This document shows positions 53,916 to 64,000 of a stretch of DNA of 64,000 nt, in pieces. The notes under the pieces were generated by a model. That model worked only from the letters and a program-made list of their open reading frames with translations, made no database searches and had not been told where the DNA came from. The stretch is from Methylotuvimicrobium alcaliphilum 20Z (GTDB taxonomy: Bacteria; Pseudomonadota; Gammaproteobacteria; Methylococcales; Methylomonadaceae). The DNA lies in contig NC_016112.1 of the NCBI RefSeq assembly GCF_000968535.2, positions 2,914,001 to 2,978,000 of the forward strand. Reading direction: 5' to 3'. Positions within the stretch are counted from its first letter, which is position 1. Every line of letters starts with the position of its first letter. The translations under genes and the position numbers were made by a program.

Positions 53916-56186
53916 CTAACTTTTTTCAGAAACAGTCAATTCCTTACTTTCTATTGCAAAAGCCAGCTCATTGTTTTCGACATAGATTCGGACATTCCCG
54001 CCCCGCACCAATTTACCAAACAATAAATCATTAGCCAGCGGTTTCTTGATTTTCTCCTGAATCAAACGCGCCATCGGCCTTGCACCCATTTTCGGATCGC
54101 AACCGTTTTCGGCAAGCCATAATCTCGCTTCAGATTCCAACATCAGCGTGACATGCTTCTCGGCCAACAAAGCCTCCAGTTCGAAGATAAATTTATCGAC
54201 GACATGACCGACAATCGAAATATCCAGCGGCTTGAACTGAATCACTGCATCCAATCGATTACGGAATTCCGGAGAGAAACTTTTTTCGATCACCTTCATG
54301 CTATCCGAAGCATGATCCTGCGAGGTAAACCCGATTGATGCGCGACTTCCCTCTTCAGCACCGGCGTTTGTGGTCATAACCAATATTATGTTACGAAAAT
54401 CGGCTTTGCGACCGTTATTGTCGGTTAGCGTGCCATGATCCATCACTTGCAACAGCAGATTGAAAACATCAGGATGCGCTTTCTCTAACTCGTCCAATAA
54501 AAGCACGGCGTGAGGATGCTTAGTCACTTGCTCGGTTAACAATCCGCCTTGATCGAAACCGACATAACCCGGGGGCGCACCGATCAGCCTCGATACGGTA
54601 TGGCGCTCCATATATTCGGACATATCGAAACGAATTAACTCGACGCCCAGTACTTTGGCTAATTGACGAGTGACTTCGGTTTTACCGACGCCGGTCGGTC
54701 CTGCGAACAAAAACGAACCGATCGTTTTTTGCGCATCCCTAAGCCCGGCACGCGACAGCTTAATAGCTGAAGCGAGTGCCGAAATCGCCTCGTCTTGACC
54801 GAAAACCAGCATTTTGAGATTCTTTTCCAGCGCCTCAAGCTTTTCTACGTCATTGGATGAAACCGATTTAGCCGGTACTCTGGCCATTTTCGAAACGATT
54901 TCCTCTATTTCCGGCGAATCGATAATCGGTTTACGCTGATCGGTTGAAAGCAAGCGTTGACGGGCTCCTGCCTCATCGATGACATCGATGGCTTTGTCTG
55001 GCAGATGCCGGTCGGTAATATAACGGTCCGATAATTCGGCGGCCAAACGTAAAGCATCCGCAGTATATTTAATATCGTGATGTTCCTCGAAACGCGACTT
55101 CAAACCTTTCAGAATCAGGATGGTATCTTCGACCGAAGACTCGACAATATCGATTTTCTGGAAACGGCGCGCCAATGCATGATCTTTTTCGAAAATTCCG
55201 CGATATTCCTGGTAAGTTGTCGAACCGATACAACGCAACTGGCCGGAAGCCAATACCGGCTTAATCAGATTGGACGCATCCATAACCCCGCCGGAGGCAG
55301 AACCCGCGCCGATGATCGTGTGTATCTCGTCGATAAATAATATCGCTTCCGGCTGCCTTTTTAGCTGATTAACTAATGCTTTCAAACGTTTTTCGAAGTC
55401 GCCTCGATATTTGGTGCCGGCCACCAATGCGCCTAAGTCCAGTGAATAAATCACATTACCCATGAGCACATCAGGAACCTCTTCCTCGACGATTCGTTTT
55501 GCCAAGCCCTCGGCAATCGCGGTTTTTCCGACGCCGGCTTCTCCAACTAACAATGGGTTGTTTTTACGCCGGCGGCATAGCACCTGTATGGTTCTTTCAA
55601 CCTCGAGTTCGCGCCCAATCAGCGGATCGATCTTACCGAGCCTCGCTTCCTCATTCAGATTAGTCGCATATTTTTCCAACGGACTTTCGGATGTATCGCC
55701 GGCCGCACTGCTCGTTTCCGGATCTCTTTCCATATCGCGCTCTCGCTCCGTCTCTAGTTTCGAAACACCATGGGCCAGATAATTGACGACATCGAGACGG
55801 GTTATATTCTGTTTATTCAACAAATAAACCGCTTGCGAGTCCTGCTCGCTAAACAATGCAACAAACAAATTGGCACCGGAAACTTCTTTCTTATCGGTCG
55901 CCTGGACATGGAACACCGCCCTCTGCAATACCCGTTGAAAACCGAGTGTCGGTTGCGTCTCGCGCTGCACTCCTTCGGGAATCAACGAAATCGTATCATC
56001 GATAAACTGCGTCAGTTCATCGTGCAGCTTTTTGAAATCGCACCCACAGGCCCGTAGCACCGCGACGGCACTGGCATTATCCAACAAGGCCAACAGTAAA
56101 TGCTCGACGGTAATAAATTCATGCCGCTTTTCGTGAGCATTCTTAAAGGCGAGATTTAAAGTAATCTCCAACTCTTTGCTTAACAT
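53916..56186 (-). CDS. clpA: ATP-dependent Clp protease ATP-binding subunit ClpA
   Basis: 756 aa hexameric AAA+ unfoldase that feeds ClpP. N-domain about 1-145 (Clp_N), first AAA+ module with Walker A GEAGVGKT (K221) and IDEIHTIIGAGSASGG, second module with GPTGVGKTEVTRQ and LLDELEKAHPDV, and a C-terminal D2-small domain. The IGF/IGL-type loop expected for ClpP docking appears as ASIGFTSQ (about 625). It follows clpS by 12 bp in one operon. Confidence 0.97.
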   Translation of the reverse strand: MLSKELEITLNLAFKNAHEKRHEFITVEHLLLALLDNASAVAVLRACGCDFKKLHDELTQFIDDTISLIPEGVQRETQPTLGFQRVLQRAVFHVQATDKKEVSGANLFVALFSEQDSQAVYLLNKQNITRLDVVNYLAHGVSKLETERERDMERDPETSSAAGDTSESPLEKYATNLNEEARLGKIDPLIGRELEVERTIQVLCRRRKNNPLLVGEAGVGKTAIAEGLAKRIVEEEVPDVLMGNVIYSLDLGALVAGTKYRGDFEKRLKALVNQLKRQPEAILFIDEIHTIIGAGSASGGVMDASNLIKPVLASGQLRCIGSTTYQEYRGIFEKDHALARRFQKIDIVESSVEDTILILKGLKSRFEEHHDIKYTADALRLAAELSDRYITDRHLPDKAIDVIDEAGARQRLLSTDQRKPIIDSPEIEEIVSKMARVPAKSVSSNDVEKLEALEKNLKMLVFGQDEAISALASAIKLSRAGLRDAQKTIGSFLFAGPTGVGKTEVTRQLAKVLGVELIRFDMSEYMERHTVSRLIGAPPGYVGFDQGGLLTEQVTKHPHAVLLLDELEKAHPDVFNLLLQVMDHGTLTDNNGRKADFRNIILVMTTNAGAEEGSRASIGFTSQDHASDSMKVIEKSFSPEFRNRLDAVIQFKPLDISIVGHVVDKFIFELEALLAEKHVTLMLESEARLWLAENGCDPKMGARPMARLIQEKIKKPLANDLLFGKLVRGGNVRIYVENNELAFAIESKELTVSEKS

Positions 56187-56198
56187 ATTTCCTCCGAC

Positions 56199-56522
56199 CT
56201 ACGCGATTTCCATCGAACACATTAAGGGATGGTGATGTTCCCGAGAATATTCGTTGACCATGCATACTTTTGTTTCCGCGACATCCTTAGAATAGGTTCC
56301 ACACACACCCACTCCCTGAGTATGCACCTGTAACATAACTTGTGTCGCTTTCTCCTCGGACATATTAAAAAACTCCATTAACACTTCAACGACAAAGTCC
56401 ATCGGCGTGAAGTCGTCATTCAATAAAATAACCTTATAAAGGGGCGGCTTTTGCAACTGAGGCTTAGTCTCTTGAAGAGCCAGTTCGCCATCATTGTCTT
56501 TTAACGGGTCAAAATCAGACAT
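56199..56522 (-). CDS. clpS: ClpS adaptor (N-end rule)
   Basis: 107 aa. [20 protein letters not shown] and [20 protein letters not shown] are the conserved core that binds N-degrons and docks to the ClpA N-domain. First gene of clpS-clpA. Confidence 0.97.
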   Translation of the reverse strand: MSDFDPLKDNDGELALQETKPQLQKPPLYKVILLNDDFTPMDFVVEVLMEFFNMSEEKATQVMLQVHTQGVGVCGTYSKDVAETKVCMVNEYSREHHHPLMCSMEIA

Positions 56523-56656
56523 ACTTTTAACAATTCTAAAAGAATCAAAACGACTTAGAGTTTACCATAGTGAGCGCGCCTGTAAATTTCAATCTTTCAC
56601 AACATAAATTCACCAAATAAAGTAAAATGTAGCGCTTTTTATAAACGAGTTTGCCG

Positions 56657-57115
56657 ATGGTCTGGAAACCCCATGTCACCGTTGCAGCGATCATTGAAAA
56701 CGACCGACGTTTTCTGCTCGTCGAGGAAGAAACATCCAACGGACTCGCATTCAACCAACCCGCGGGGCATTTGGAAAAAGGCGAGGACTTAATCAACGCG
56801 GTTAAACGTGAGGTTACCGAAGAAACCGCCTGGCAGTTTGAACCTGAATACATCGTTTCAGTTCAATTATGGCGAAGAAACCCGGAAAGCCCCAGTTTTC
56901 TGAGGGTTTGTTTTGCCGGCCAATGCCATTCTTTCGACCCCAATCAACCATTGGATGAAGGCATCATCGCGACACACTGGCTATCCCGCGCCGAAATCGC
57001 CGCCAAACACGATCGCTTACGCAGTCCGCTGGTCATGATCGGCATTGATGAATTCCTCTCGGGGAAACGCCATCCATTAACTTTATTAGAATCCTTTATC
57101 GATTTGGATGCATGA
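56657..57115 (+). CDS. nudJ: NUDIX hydrolase, NudJ-like
   Basis: 152 aa from the ATG at 56657. NUDIX box G38[19 protein letters not shown] (38-56) with the REVTEE metal-binding core. [20 protein letters not shown] and a C-terminal [18 protein letters not shown] match NudJ/phosphatase NudJ, which removes phosphate from thiamine or nucleotide diphosphates. It overlaps mnmA by 4 bp (ATGA); the NudJ-MnmA order is common in gammaproteobacteria. Confidence 0.88.
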   Translation: MVWKPHVTVAAIIENDRRFLLVEEETSNGLAFNQPAGHLEKGEDLINAVKREVTEETAWQFEPEYIVSVQLWRRNPESPSFLRVCFAGQCHSFDPNQPLDEGIIATHWLSRAEIAAKHDRLRSPLVMIGIDEFLSGKRHPLTLLESFIDLDA

Positions 57116-58245
57116 GTAAACACATTATCGTAGGCATGTCAGGCGGTGTCGACTCTTCCGTAACCGCTTTGAAACTGCTTGAAGAAGGCCATCGAGTCAC
57201 CGGCCTATTCATGAAAAACTGGGAAGAAGACGACGGCACCGAATATTGCACCGCAATGGCTGATTTGGCAGATGCTCAACAAGTCTGCGACAAACTCGGC
57301 ATCGAATTGAAAACCGTCAATTTCGCGGCCGAATACTGGGACGAAGTGTTCGAAGTCTTTTTATCCGAATTCAAGGCCGGACGCACGCCGAATCCGGACA
57401 TCCTGTGCAACAAGCATGTCAAATTCAAGGCCTTTTTGGATTATGCGCTCGAAGACCTCGGCGCCGAACATATCGCGACAGGTCATTACGCGCGCGTCCG
57501 CGAACAAGACGGCGAGTTCCAGTTATTGAAAGGCTTGGACCCTAACAAGGAACAAAGCTACTTCTTGTATGCGATGGGCCAGAAAGCCTTGTCCAAAACA
57601 TTGTTTCCGATCGGTCATCTGCACAAACCGGAAATCCGCGCCATCGCCGAAAAGGCTGGGTTCGCGAACAGCCGCAAGAAAGACAGCACCGGCATTTGTT
57701 TCATCGGCGAACGTAAATTCAAGGACTTCCTGCAGCGCTACCTGCCGGCCCAACCCGGCGAAATGCGCACGCCGAAAGGCCAATACATCGGGCGGCACCA
57801 CGGCCTGATGTATTACACGATGGGACAGCGCCAGGGACTCGGCATCGGCGGCGTCAAAAACGCGCCGGACGAACCCTGGTTCGTACTGGACAAAGATCTC
57901 GACAACAACGTACTGATCGTCGGCCAAGGCCACGAACATCCCTTGATGATGCACACCACGCTCGAAGCCGGACAACTCGACTGGTGCGGCAACACGGGGC
58001 TGACCGAGACGCTACGCTGCGCCGCGAAGACCCGTTATCGACAGCCAGATCAGGACTGCGTCGTCGAACCGCTGGACGACGGAAACCGCGTCACAGTCCG
58101 TTTCGATCAGCCGCAACGCGCGATCACGCCGGGCCAGTCGGTCGTGTTTTACGACGGCGAAGTCTGTCTAGGCGGCGGCATCATCGAGACCAGAAAGATG
58201 GAACGTAACTATTCAGCGCATGCGGTAGGTTGGTGTCAGGCATGA
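57112..58245 (+). CDS. mnmA: tRNA-specific 2-thiouridylase MnmA
   Basis: 377 aa. PP-loop [10 protein letters not shown] (8-17), catalytic C99 ([12 protein letters not shown]) and C196 ([13 protein letters not shown]). It thiolates U34 of tRNA Lys, Glu and Gln. Cotranslated with the NUDIX gene; purB follows after 64 bp. Confidence 0.97.
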   Translation: MSKHIIVGMSGGVDSSVTALKLLEEGHRVTGLFMKNWEEDDGTEYCTAMADLADAQQVCDKLGIELKTVNFAAEYWDEVFEVFLSEFKAGRTPNPDILCNKHVKFKAFLDYALEDLGAEHIATGHYARVREQDGEFQLLKGLDPNKEQSYFLYAMGQKALSKTLFPIGHLHKPEIRAIAEKAGFANSRKKDSTGICFIGERKFKDFLQRYLPAQPGEMRTPKGQYIGRHHGLMYYTMGQRQGLGIGGVKNAPDEPWFVLDKDLDNNVLIVGQGHEHPLMMHTTLEAGQLDWCGNTGLTETLRCAAKTRYRQPDQDCVVEPLDDGNRVTVRFDQPQRAITPGQSVVFYDGEVCLGGGIIETRKMERNYSAHAVGWCQA

Positions 58246-58276
58246 CTTATGCTGAATAATTACGATGGAACATTAA

Positions 58277-59674
<1,398 letters not shown>

Positions 59675-59778
59675 AATTCCGACCTCAAGCTGAGCGATCG
59701 GCAATTGCTCCTGCATTGCCCTAATACACGCCCTCCATGGCGTAATGCAAAATTTGCATTCATGCCATCCATCCGCCG

Positions 59779-60029
59779 TCAAGCCTACATGGACGTATTC
59801 ACCCAGCACCTAAATTCCATAGCCCACTGACTATTATTATACCCATCGCAAATCAAAATTCGGCACCAGGGCGTCCGTCAAAGGATGCCGTGAATACATC
59901 CCTGTAGGCTCTCGGCCCCTCACCTAGCGTTAGGTGAGGGGCCGCACACCCTGACGCCTCCTCAGGCACTGCCGAAATTTGAAGCGCGAAAGGTATAACT
60001 ATTTTGGGTAATTTAGGTGCTGGGCCTGT
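59779..60029. repeat. Composite family-1 repeat, copy k inside a fragmented copy
   Basis: A short complete element (59838-59997) without the hairpin sits between GTATTCACCCAGCACCTAAA and AATTTAGGTGCTGGG, the two arms of another copy: one family-1 element appears to have inserted in or recombined with another. No gene in 59675-60121. Confidence 0.7.
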
Positions 60030-60121
60030 CAAGCGAGTTACCGAACCCGCTACAAAACTCATAGCTCCAGGAAGTTATTTTCACGAAATCCTAATTTCGG
60101 GACAACTGGCATTTTTTAAAA

Positions 60122-61144
60122 CTACCTCATCAAAAGCATCGCATCTCCGTAACTGAAAAAACGGTATTCTTGTTCTATGGCATGCCGATAAGCCTTCATA
60201 ATATTGTCGTAACCGGCAAACGCCGAAACCAGCATCAATAAGGTCGACTCGGGTAAATGAAAATTAGTCAGCAAAACATCGACTGATACAAATCGGTAAC
60301 CCGGCGTAATGAACAAATCGGTATCGCCAAGACCGGGCTCAAGTCTGCCGGTCTTCGAAGCCGATTCCAATGCCCTTACCGCAGTCGTGCCGATCGCGAT
60401 GACTCGACCGCCTCGCGCCTTGACTTGCTCGACTGCTTGGACCGTCTCAGGCGAAACCGCATAATATTCCTTATGCATTAGATGCTGAGACAAGTCCTCG
60501 ACTCGCACCGGCTGAAACGTACCGCTTCCAACATGCAACGTCACAAACGTTTTATGCACACCCTTTGCCTCTAAACGATCGAGAATAGCCTGGCTAAAAT
60601 GCAAGCCGGCGGTCGGCGCCGCCACGGCACCGGCTTCCTTCGCAAACACCGTTTGGTAGCGCTCCAAATCGACAGCATCGTCAGCCCGGTCGATATAGGG
60701 CGGCAACGGAATATGACCAATGCTTTCCAGAATATCGAGCACGCCGGCGTCGCCATCGAAGCGAAGCCTAAACAAGTCATCCTCCCTACCCCATACTTCG
60801 CAGCGATAATCTCGATCCAGCTCGATAATCGTCCCGGCTTTGGGCGATTTACTCGCCCGCACATGCGCAATGGCTTCATACCGATCGACGATGCGCTCGA
60901 TCAAAATTTCCACCTTGCCGCCGGTTTGTTTTTGTCCAAATAGGCGCGCGGGAATCACCTTGGTATCATTAAACACCAATAAATCATCAGGCTCGACCAG
61001 ATCGATAAAATCGCTGAACTGCCTATCGCGCAAATTCCCGTTAGCGCCATCCAAACACAACAATCGACTGCTAACACGGTCGGCCAAGGGGTATTGAGCA
61101 ATTAAATGCTCCGGTAAATGATAATTAAAGTCGCTTTTTTTCAT
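60122..61144 (-). CDS. queA: tRNA preQ1 ribosyltransferase-isomerase QueA
   Basis: 340 aa from the ATG at 61144 ([20 protein letters not shown]); a frame further upstream would read through the tRNA gene and is not used. Motifs [52 protein letters not shown] and [16 protein letters not shown] are typical. It makes epoxyqueuosine at position 34 of GUN tRNAs. Divergent from tRNA-Leu; no tgt follows in the window. Confidence 0.96.
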   Translation of the reverse strand: MKKSDFNYHLPEHLIAQYPLADRVSSRLLCLDGANGNLRDRQFSDFIDLVEPDDLLVFNDTKVIPARLFGQKQTGGKVEILIERIVDRYEAIAHVRASKSPKAGTIIELDRDYRCEVWGREDDLFRLRFDGDAGVLDILESIGHIPLPPYIDRADDAVDLERYQTVFAKEAGAVAAPTAGLHFSQAILDRLEAKGVHKTFVTLHVGSGTFQPVRVEDLSQHLMHKEYYAVSPETVQAVEQVKARGGRVIAIGTTAVRALESASKTGRLEPGLGDTDLFITPGYRFVSVDVLLTNFHLPESTLLMLVSAFAGYDNIMKAYRHAIEQEYRFFSYGDAMLLMR

Positions 61145-61193
61145 GGCGCGCGATAATACCAGGTTGTTCCGAATAATGACACTTAAAAAAACA

Positions 61194-61222
61194 TTGGACA
61201 ATTGAAAAAAATTCAATATAAT
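61194..61222 (+). promoter_or_regulatory. Promoter of tRNA-Leu
   Basis: TTGGAC (61194-61199), 17 bp, TATAAT (61217-61222), ending 11 bp before the tRNA. Near-consensus sigma-70 promoter. Confidence 0.85.
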
Positions 61223-61233
61223 ATCCCTTCTTT

Positions 61234-61320
61234 GCCGGGGTGGCGAAACTGGTAGACGCGCTGGATTCAAAATCCAGTGGTAGCGATACCGTGCCGGTTC
61301 GATTCCGGCCCTCGGTACCA
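61234..61320 (+). tRNA. tRNA-Leu (anticodon CAA)
   Basis: 87 nt class II tRNA. Anticodon stem CTGGA/TCCAG encloses loop TTCAAAA, so CAA reads UUG codons. Variable arm GTAGCGATACC, T-arm GCCGGTTCGATTCCGGC, acceptor GCCGGGG paired with CCTCGGT (two G-U pairs), CCA encoded. A terminator follows. Confidence 0.96.
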
Positions 61321-61350
61321 AAGAATAGTTCAACAAGGTTTTATAAAATA

Positions 61351-61390
61351 AAAAAAGCCCGCAAGTTTCCTAGCTTCGCGGGCTTTTTTT
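61351..61390 (+). terminator. Rho-independent terminator of tRNA-Leu
   Basis: Stem AAAAAAGCCCGC/GCGGGCTTTTTT, with T7 at the end. Confidence 0.88.
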
Positions 61391-61432
61391 ATGCCTTTTT
61401 TGTTCATTTAGGTTTGGCTCTTAATGTGTTCC

Positions 61433-62424
61433 GGGGAGCTCGAAATAACGTAGTAGAAGACTTGAAAACACAGCACAGACTCCCCATGTCAGCAGGATGA
61501 TAACAATACAACACCTGGTGGATAACGCCAAATGCTATGAAAAGATTCGTGAACTGCGATGGCCCGACGACGTTTTTTGCCCTCACTGCGGTTCGAAGGC
61601 CATTACCAAACAAGGTAAAGACGAGAGTCAGCCAGATCGTCAACGTTATGATTGTAAAGACTGTCACCGCAAGTTCGATGATTTAACTTATACGATTTTC
61701 GCTGGACATCATCAACCGTTGAAAACCTGGATACTCTGCTTATACTTCATGGGGTTGAACATGTCGAATTCCGATATTGCGCGCGAATTGGACTTGAATG
61801 AATCGGACGCGCAACAAATGACACGCCACCGGTATTGTGGCTAAAAAACCGACGGTGGTTCTAGAAGGCGAAGTGTAATGCGATGAAGTCTATGTGGTCT
61901 CAGGCCACAAAGGGCAGCCCGCTAAAGTAAAAAAAAGGGCGTAAAGGTCGGCGTAACCGATTAAAAGGCGCGCGTGGACGCGGGACTTTGGCCAAGGAAA
62001 AGCCGCCAATATTCGGCATGATTCAGCGAGGCGGACAAGTCGTCATTCGCATGGTCGAGAATGTTCAGCAAGCTACCATCAAACCTTTAGTGCAACAAAC
62101 GATTGCTAGCGGTACATTGATCTATACCGATGAATACACGATTTATGATCGCCTTGAACAATGGGAATACATTCGAAAAAGTGTCTGCCATGGGGCCGGA
62201 GAGTATGCGCGCGACGAGGATGGCGATGCTTTCACGAAGTCCATGTCAACACCATGGAAGGGTTCTGGTCTTTGTTACGCTCCTGGTTGCGACCTCATCG
62301 CGGTATCTCTCAAGAATATCTACCGCTCTATCTGGGCTTTTTTGAATTTATTCATAACACAAAAACGCGGCAAAGCGTTATTACAATCTCTGGTTGAATT
62401 GTTGGCGGCTTGAAACAGCACCCC
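61433..62424 (+). pseudogene. Decayed IS1595-family (ISXO2-like) transposase element
   Basis: Left end GGGGAGCTCGAAA, right end TTTGAAACAGCACCCC-like (imperfect inverted repeats). The transposase starts at 61497 with a zinc ribbon (CPHCGSKAIT, CKDCHRKF) and is then broken: EGEV-stop-CDEVYVV shows a nonsense TAA near 61877, a frameshift in the A-rich stretch near 61930, and another near 62240, after which the C-terminus (HVNTMEGFWSLLRSWLR) continues in a third frame. Non-functional. It truncates the hsdS remnant on its right. Confidence 0.88.
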
Positions 62425-62812
62425 GGATTCCACCATGAGCTATCGCCAATATGAGTGTATTCTGACGTAAAACCTCGAAACCCGTTGCCACCATAAACCG
62501 GATAGTCACCCGTGTCGGAAATTATTGATTCAGCCGTTATTGTCTCGCCGCTCTTCAAGGAAGTGACATACTTCAGCTTCTTTGTCTCCCAATGCGCAGG
62601 TATATCACCCAACTAACGAGTCCAGAGGATTTTAGCGGCTCATCGGGATTCAAGCCGCGAGTGACGGCGCGACTAATCAGCGCGGCGCGCTTTTCTTCCA
62701 GCAAGGCCAGCATTTTTTCCTTTTCCGCGACCAGCGCGTCAATACTCGCGATTTCGCTCAACCGCGTAGGTCGGGTTAGCGCAGCGTAACCCGACATTGC
62801 ACCCGGCACCAC
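62425..62812 (-). pseudogene. hsdS: Fragment of a type I restriction specificity subunit (HsdS)
   Basis: Minus-strand remnant. SIDALVAEKEKMLALLEEKR followed by ALISRAVTRGLNPDEPLKSS is the central conserved helix and repeat linker of HsdS; GDIPAHWETKKLKYVTSLKS and YPVYGGNGFRGFTSEYTHIG are the start of the second target-recognition domain. A one-base frameshift near 62618 separates them. The 3' part is removed by IS1595; the 5' part is missing beyond a REP-like sequence. Confidence 0.82.
62766..62797. repeat. GTAGGTCGGGTTAGC-type palindromic repeat
   Basis: TAGGTCGGGTTAGCGCAGCG then its complement TAACCCGAC: a widespread intergenic palindrome, here at the junction of the two gene remnants. Confidence 0.7.
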
Positions 62813-63862
62813 CGATTCGGCATCTGTTCATCAATAAAACGCTGCATGGCTTGCTTATCCGGTAATTCCAGTAGATATTTAGAGACAAACAAATGATTGC
62901 CCATACCAGCCAGGGCGTATTCGGCCAGAGCATGATTCTTGTCGGTGCAAAGCAGAATACCAACCGGCGGATTGCTGTCCTCAGTCATCATATGCCGGCG
63001 ATACCAGTTCACATAGGTATTGAGCTGGCCTAGATTCTCGTGGCTGAACTTTTCCAGCTTCAACTCCACTAACACATGACATTTTAAGATGCGGTGATAG
63101 AAGACCAGATCAATAAAAAAATGCTCATCGCCGATAAGAATGCGTTTCTGCCGCGCCTCAAAGCAAAAGCCGTGACCGAGCTCGAGCAGAAAAGCCTGTA
63201 ATTTTTCAGTGATTTGCTCTTCTAGGTGAGATTCACTCATGACTTTGGCGAATTTCAAGCCAAGAAACTCGAAGATATAGGGGGCACGAATGTGGAGTGT
63301 GGTTTGTGTCTCGACGCCCTGCTGGGCTAGGTCGGCGAGTTTGTTTTTGTTTAGCGACAAGCCGAAACGTTCGAAGTAGAGACTGCCGACCTGACGCTTG
63401 AGCTCACGCACCGACCAGTTGCCGCGAATACTCTCGACCTCGTAAAAGCTACGCTTGGTGGAATCGTCGATGGCGATGAGTTCGACAATATGTGAAACGA
63501 CAGCCTCGAAAGAATGGTGTTGGCAGTCGCTGCGGATTGTGACGACGTTGCCCCTACAATCTGGGAGACATCTCCCGAATCTGCGGGTAGGCCCGATAAA
63601 ACTGACGGTAACGCCGAAGCTCGCGCTCTTTGCTTCTAGCCACATCGAGTCGTTTCAACGCCTTCGCTAATTGAGTAAACAGTTTCTCCCCGTACTCGGC
63701 CCTATCCTTGCCATTCAACTCATATTCGATAATGTAACAGCCAATTAGCCAATTGCGCAGGGTCAGGCTTATGTTAACGGTCTTACTTGCCTGTGTCGCA
63801 AGCTCACGGTGAGCGGTTTGGATACTGTCGACTAATTAGGCGAAGTGTGTTGCTTTATTCAT
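62776..63862 (-). pseudogene. DUF1016/YhcG-type PDDEXK nuclease, broken
   Basis: The original start is probably the ATG at 63862 (NKATHFA), followed at once by a TAA where the family reads on (LVDSIQTAHRELATQASKTV). The N-terminal domain then runs through YGEKLFTQLAKALKRLDVAR and ends at a frameshift/stop near 63560; the remainder is open to 62776 and carries the PDDEXK part (FFIDLVFYHRILKCHVLVEL, ILLCTDKNHALAEYAL). DUF1016 nucleases are frequent passengers of type I restriction loci, consistent with the hsdS fragment beside it. Confidence 0.85.
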
Positions 63863-64000
63863 TCCGTCACTTCCCGCAACCTCATTTGTTTTCTAAAAGA
63901 TACATTTATACCCAAACATTGGCCATGTAATTAGAGATCGTAGAAACAGTCCGTAATTTGTTCGAGCAACATTAGGGGAAGCATAAACGAAAAAAGCCCG

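Noticed and set aside
61240-61500. 86-codon plus-strand frame over tRNA-Leu
   Set aside because: Reads through the tRNA and its terminator.

Overview
The window looks like chromosome of a gammaproteobacterium, most likely a type I methanotroph (Methylococcales). The housekeeping proteins (ClpA/ClpS, IF-1, MnmA, PurB, QueA) are of ordinary gammaproteobacterial type, and the lineage is known for a full-length phosphoketolase, sterol-desaturase-like proteins and repeat-rich intergenic DNA. The genus cannot be fixed from sequence alone. There is one tRNA gene, tRNA-Leu(CAA), no rRNA and no CRISPR array.

Layout. From 0.5 to 18 kb: a sterol-desaturase-family enzyme, a PEP-CTERM-like exported protein, a short alpha-glucan phosphorylase, a two-gene signalling operon (CheB-CheR-PAS fusion, then PAS-PAS-GGDEF-EAL), a BON lipoprotein/DUF1207 outer-membrane pair and an OmpA-type protein. 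From 17 to 28.5 kb: a baeRF-type release-factor paralogue, an HPF/RaiA-like protein, membrane proteins, a BON/YflT-like/DUF2383 cluster, EF-hand, DUF2254, YihY and DUF2171 proteins. From 28.6 to 47.4 kb: a segment bounded by two inverted copies of one IS3-family element. It holds a DUF502 protein, a beheaded GGDEF gene, a large-subunit catalase, hemerythrin and DUF883 genes, a second BON/YflT-like pair, an operon of a P-type ATPase fused to a YihY domain followed by phosphoketolase, and PRC-barrel and DUF302 genes. From 47.5 to 53.3 kb: CsbD, GGDEF, BON, DUF883 (two), holin-like and other tiny stress-type genes. From 53.6 to 61.4 kb: housekeeping genes. From 61.4 to 64 kb: decayed IS1595, hsdS and DUF1016 genes.

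The main observation is that the accessory genes are nearly all general-stress or envelope types, and most have the same 20-21 bp near-palindrome upstream, ATGTNCG-NTAN-CGNACNGAC. I count 17 oriented sites. Where two such genes diverge, the intergenic region carries one site for each direction. At several sites the GAC end lies 16-18 bp from a -10-like hexamer, so the box occupies the -35 position. One site has been split by IS insertion, and removing the IS and its 3-bp target duplication restores it. This looks like an undescribed regulon or promoter class.

The second feature is the density of three families of non-coding, terminally inverted (MITE-like) repeats. They fill most intergenic gaps, supply one ribosome-binding site, replace one C-terminus, and are associated with direct repeats of 92 and 155 bp.
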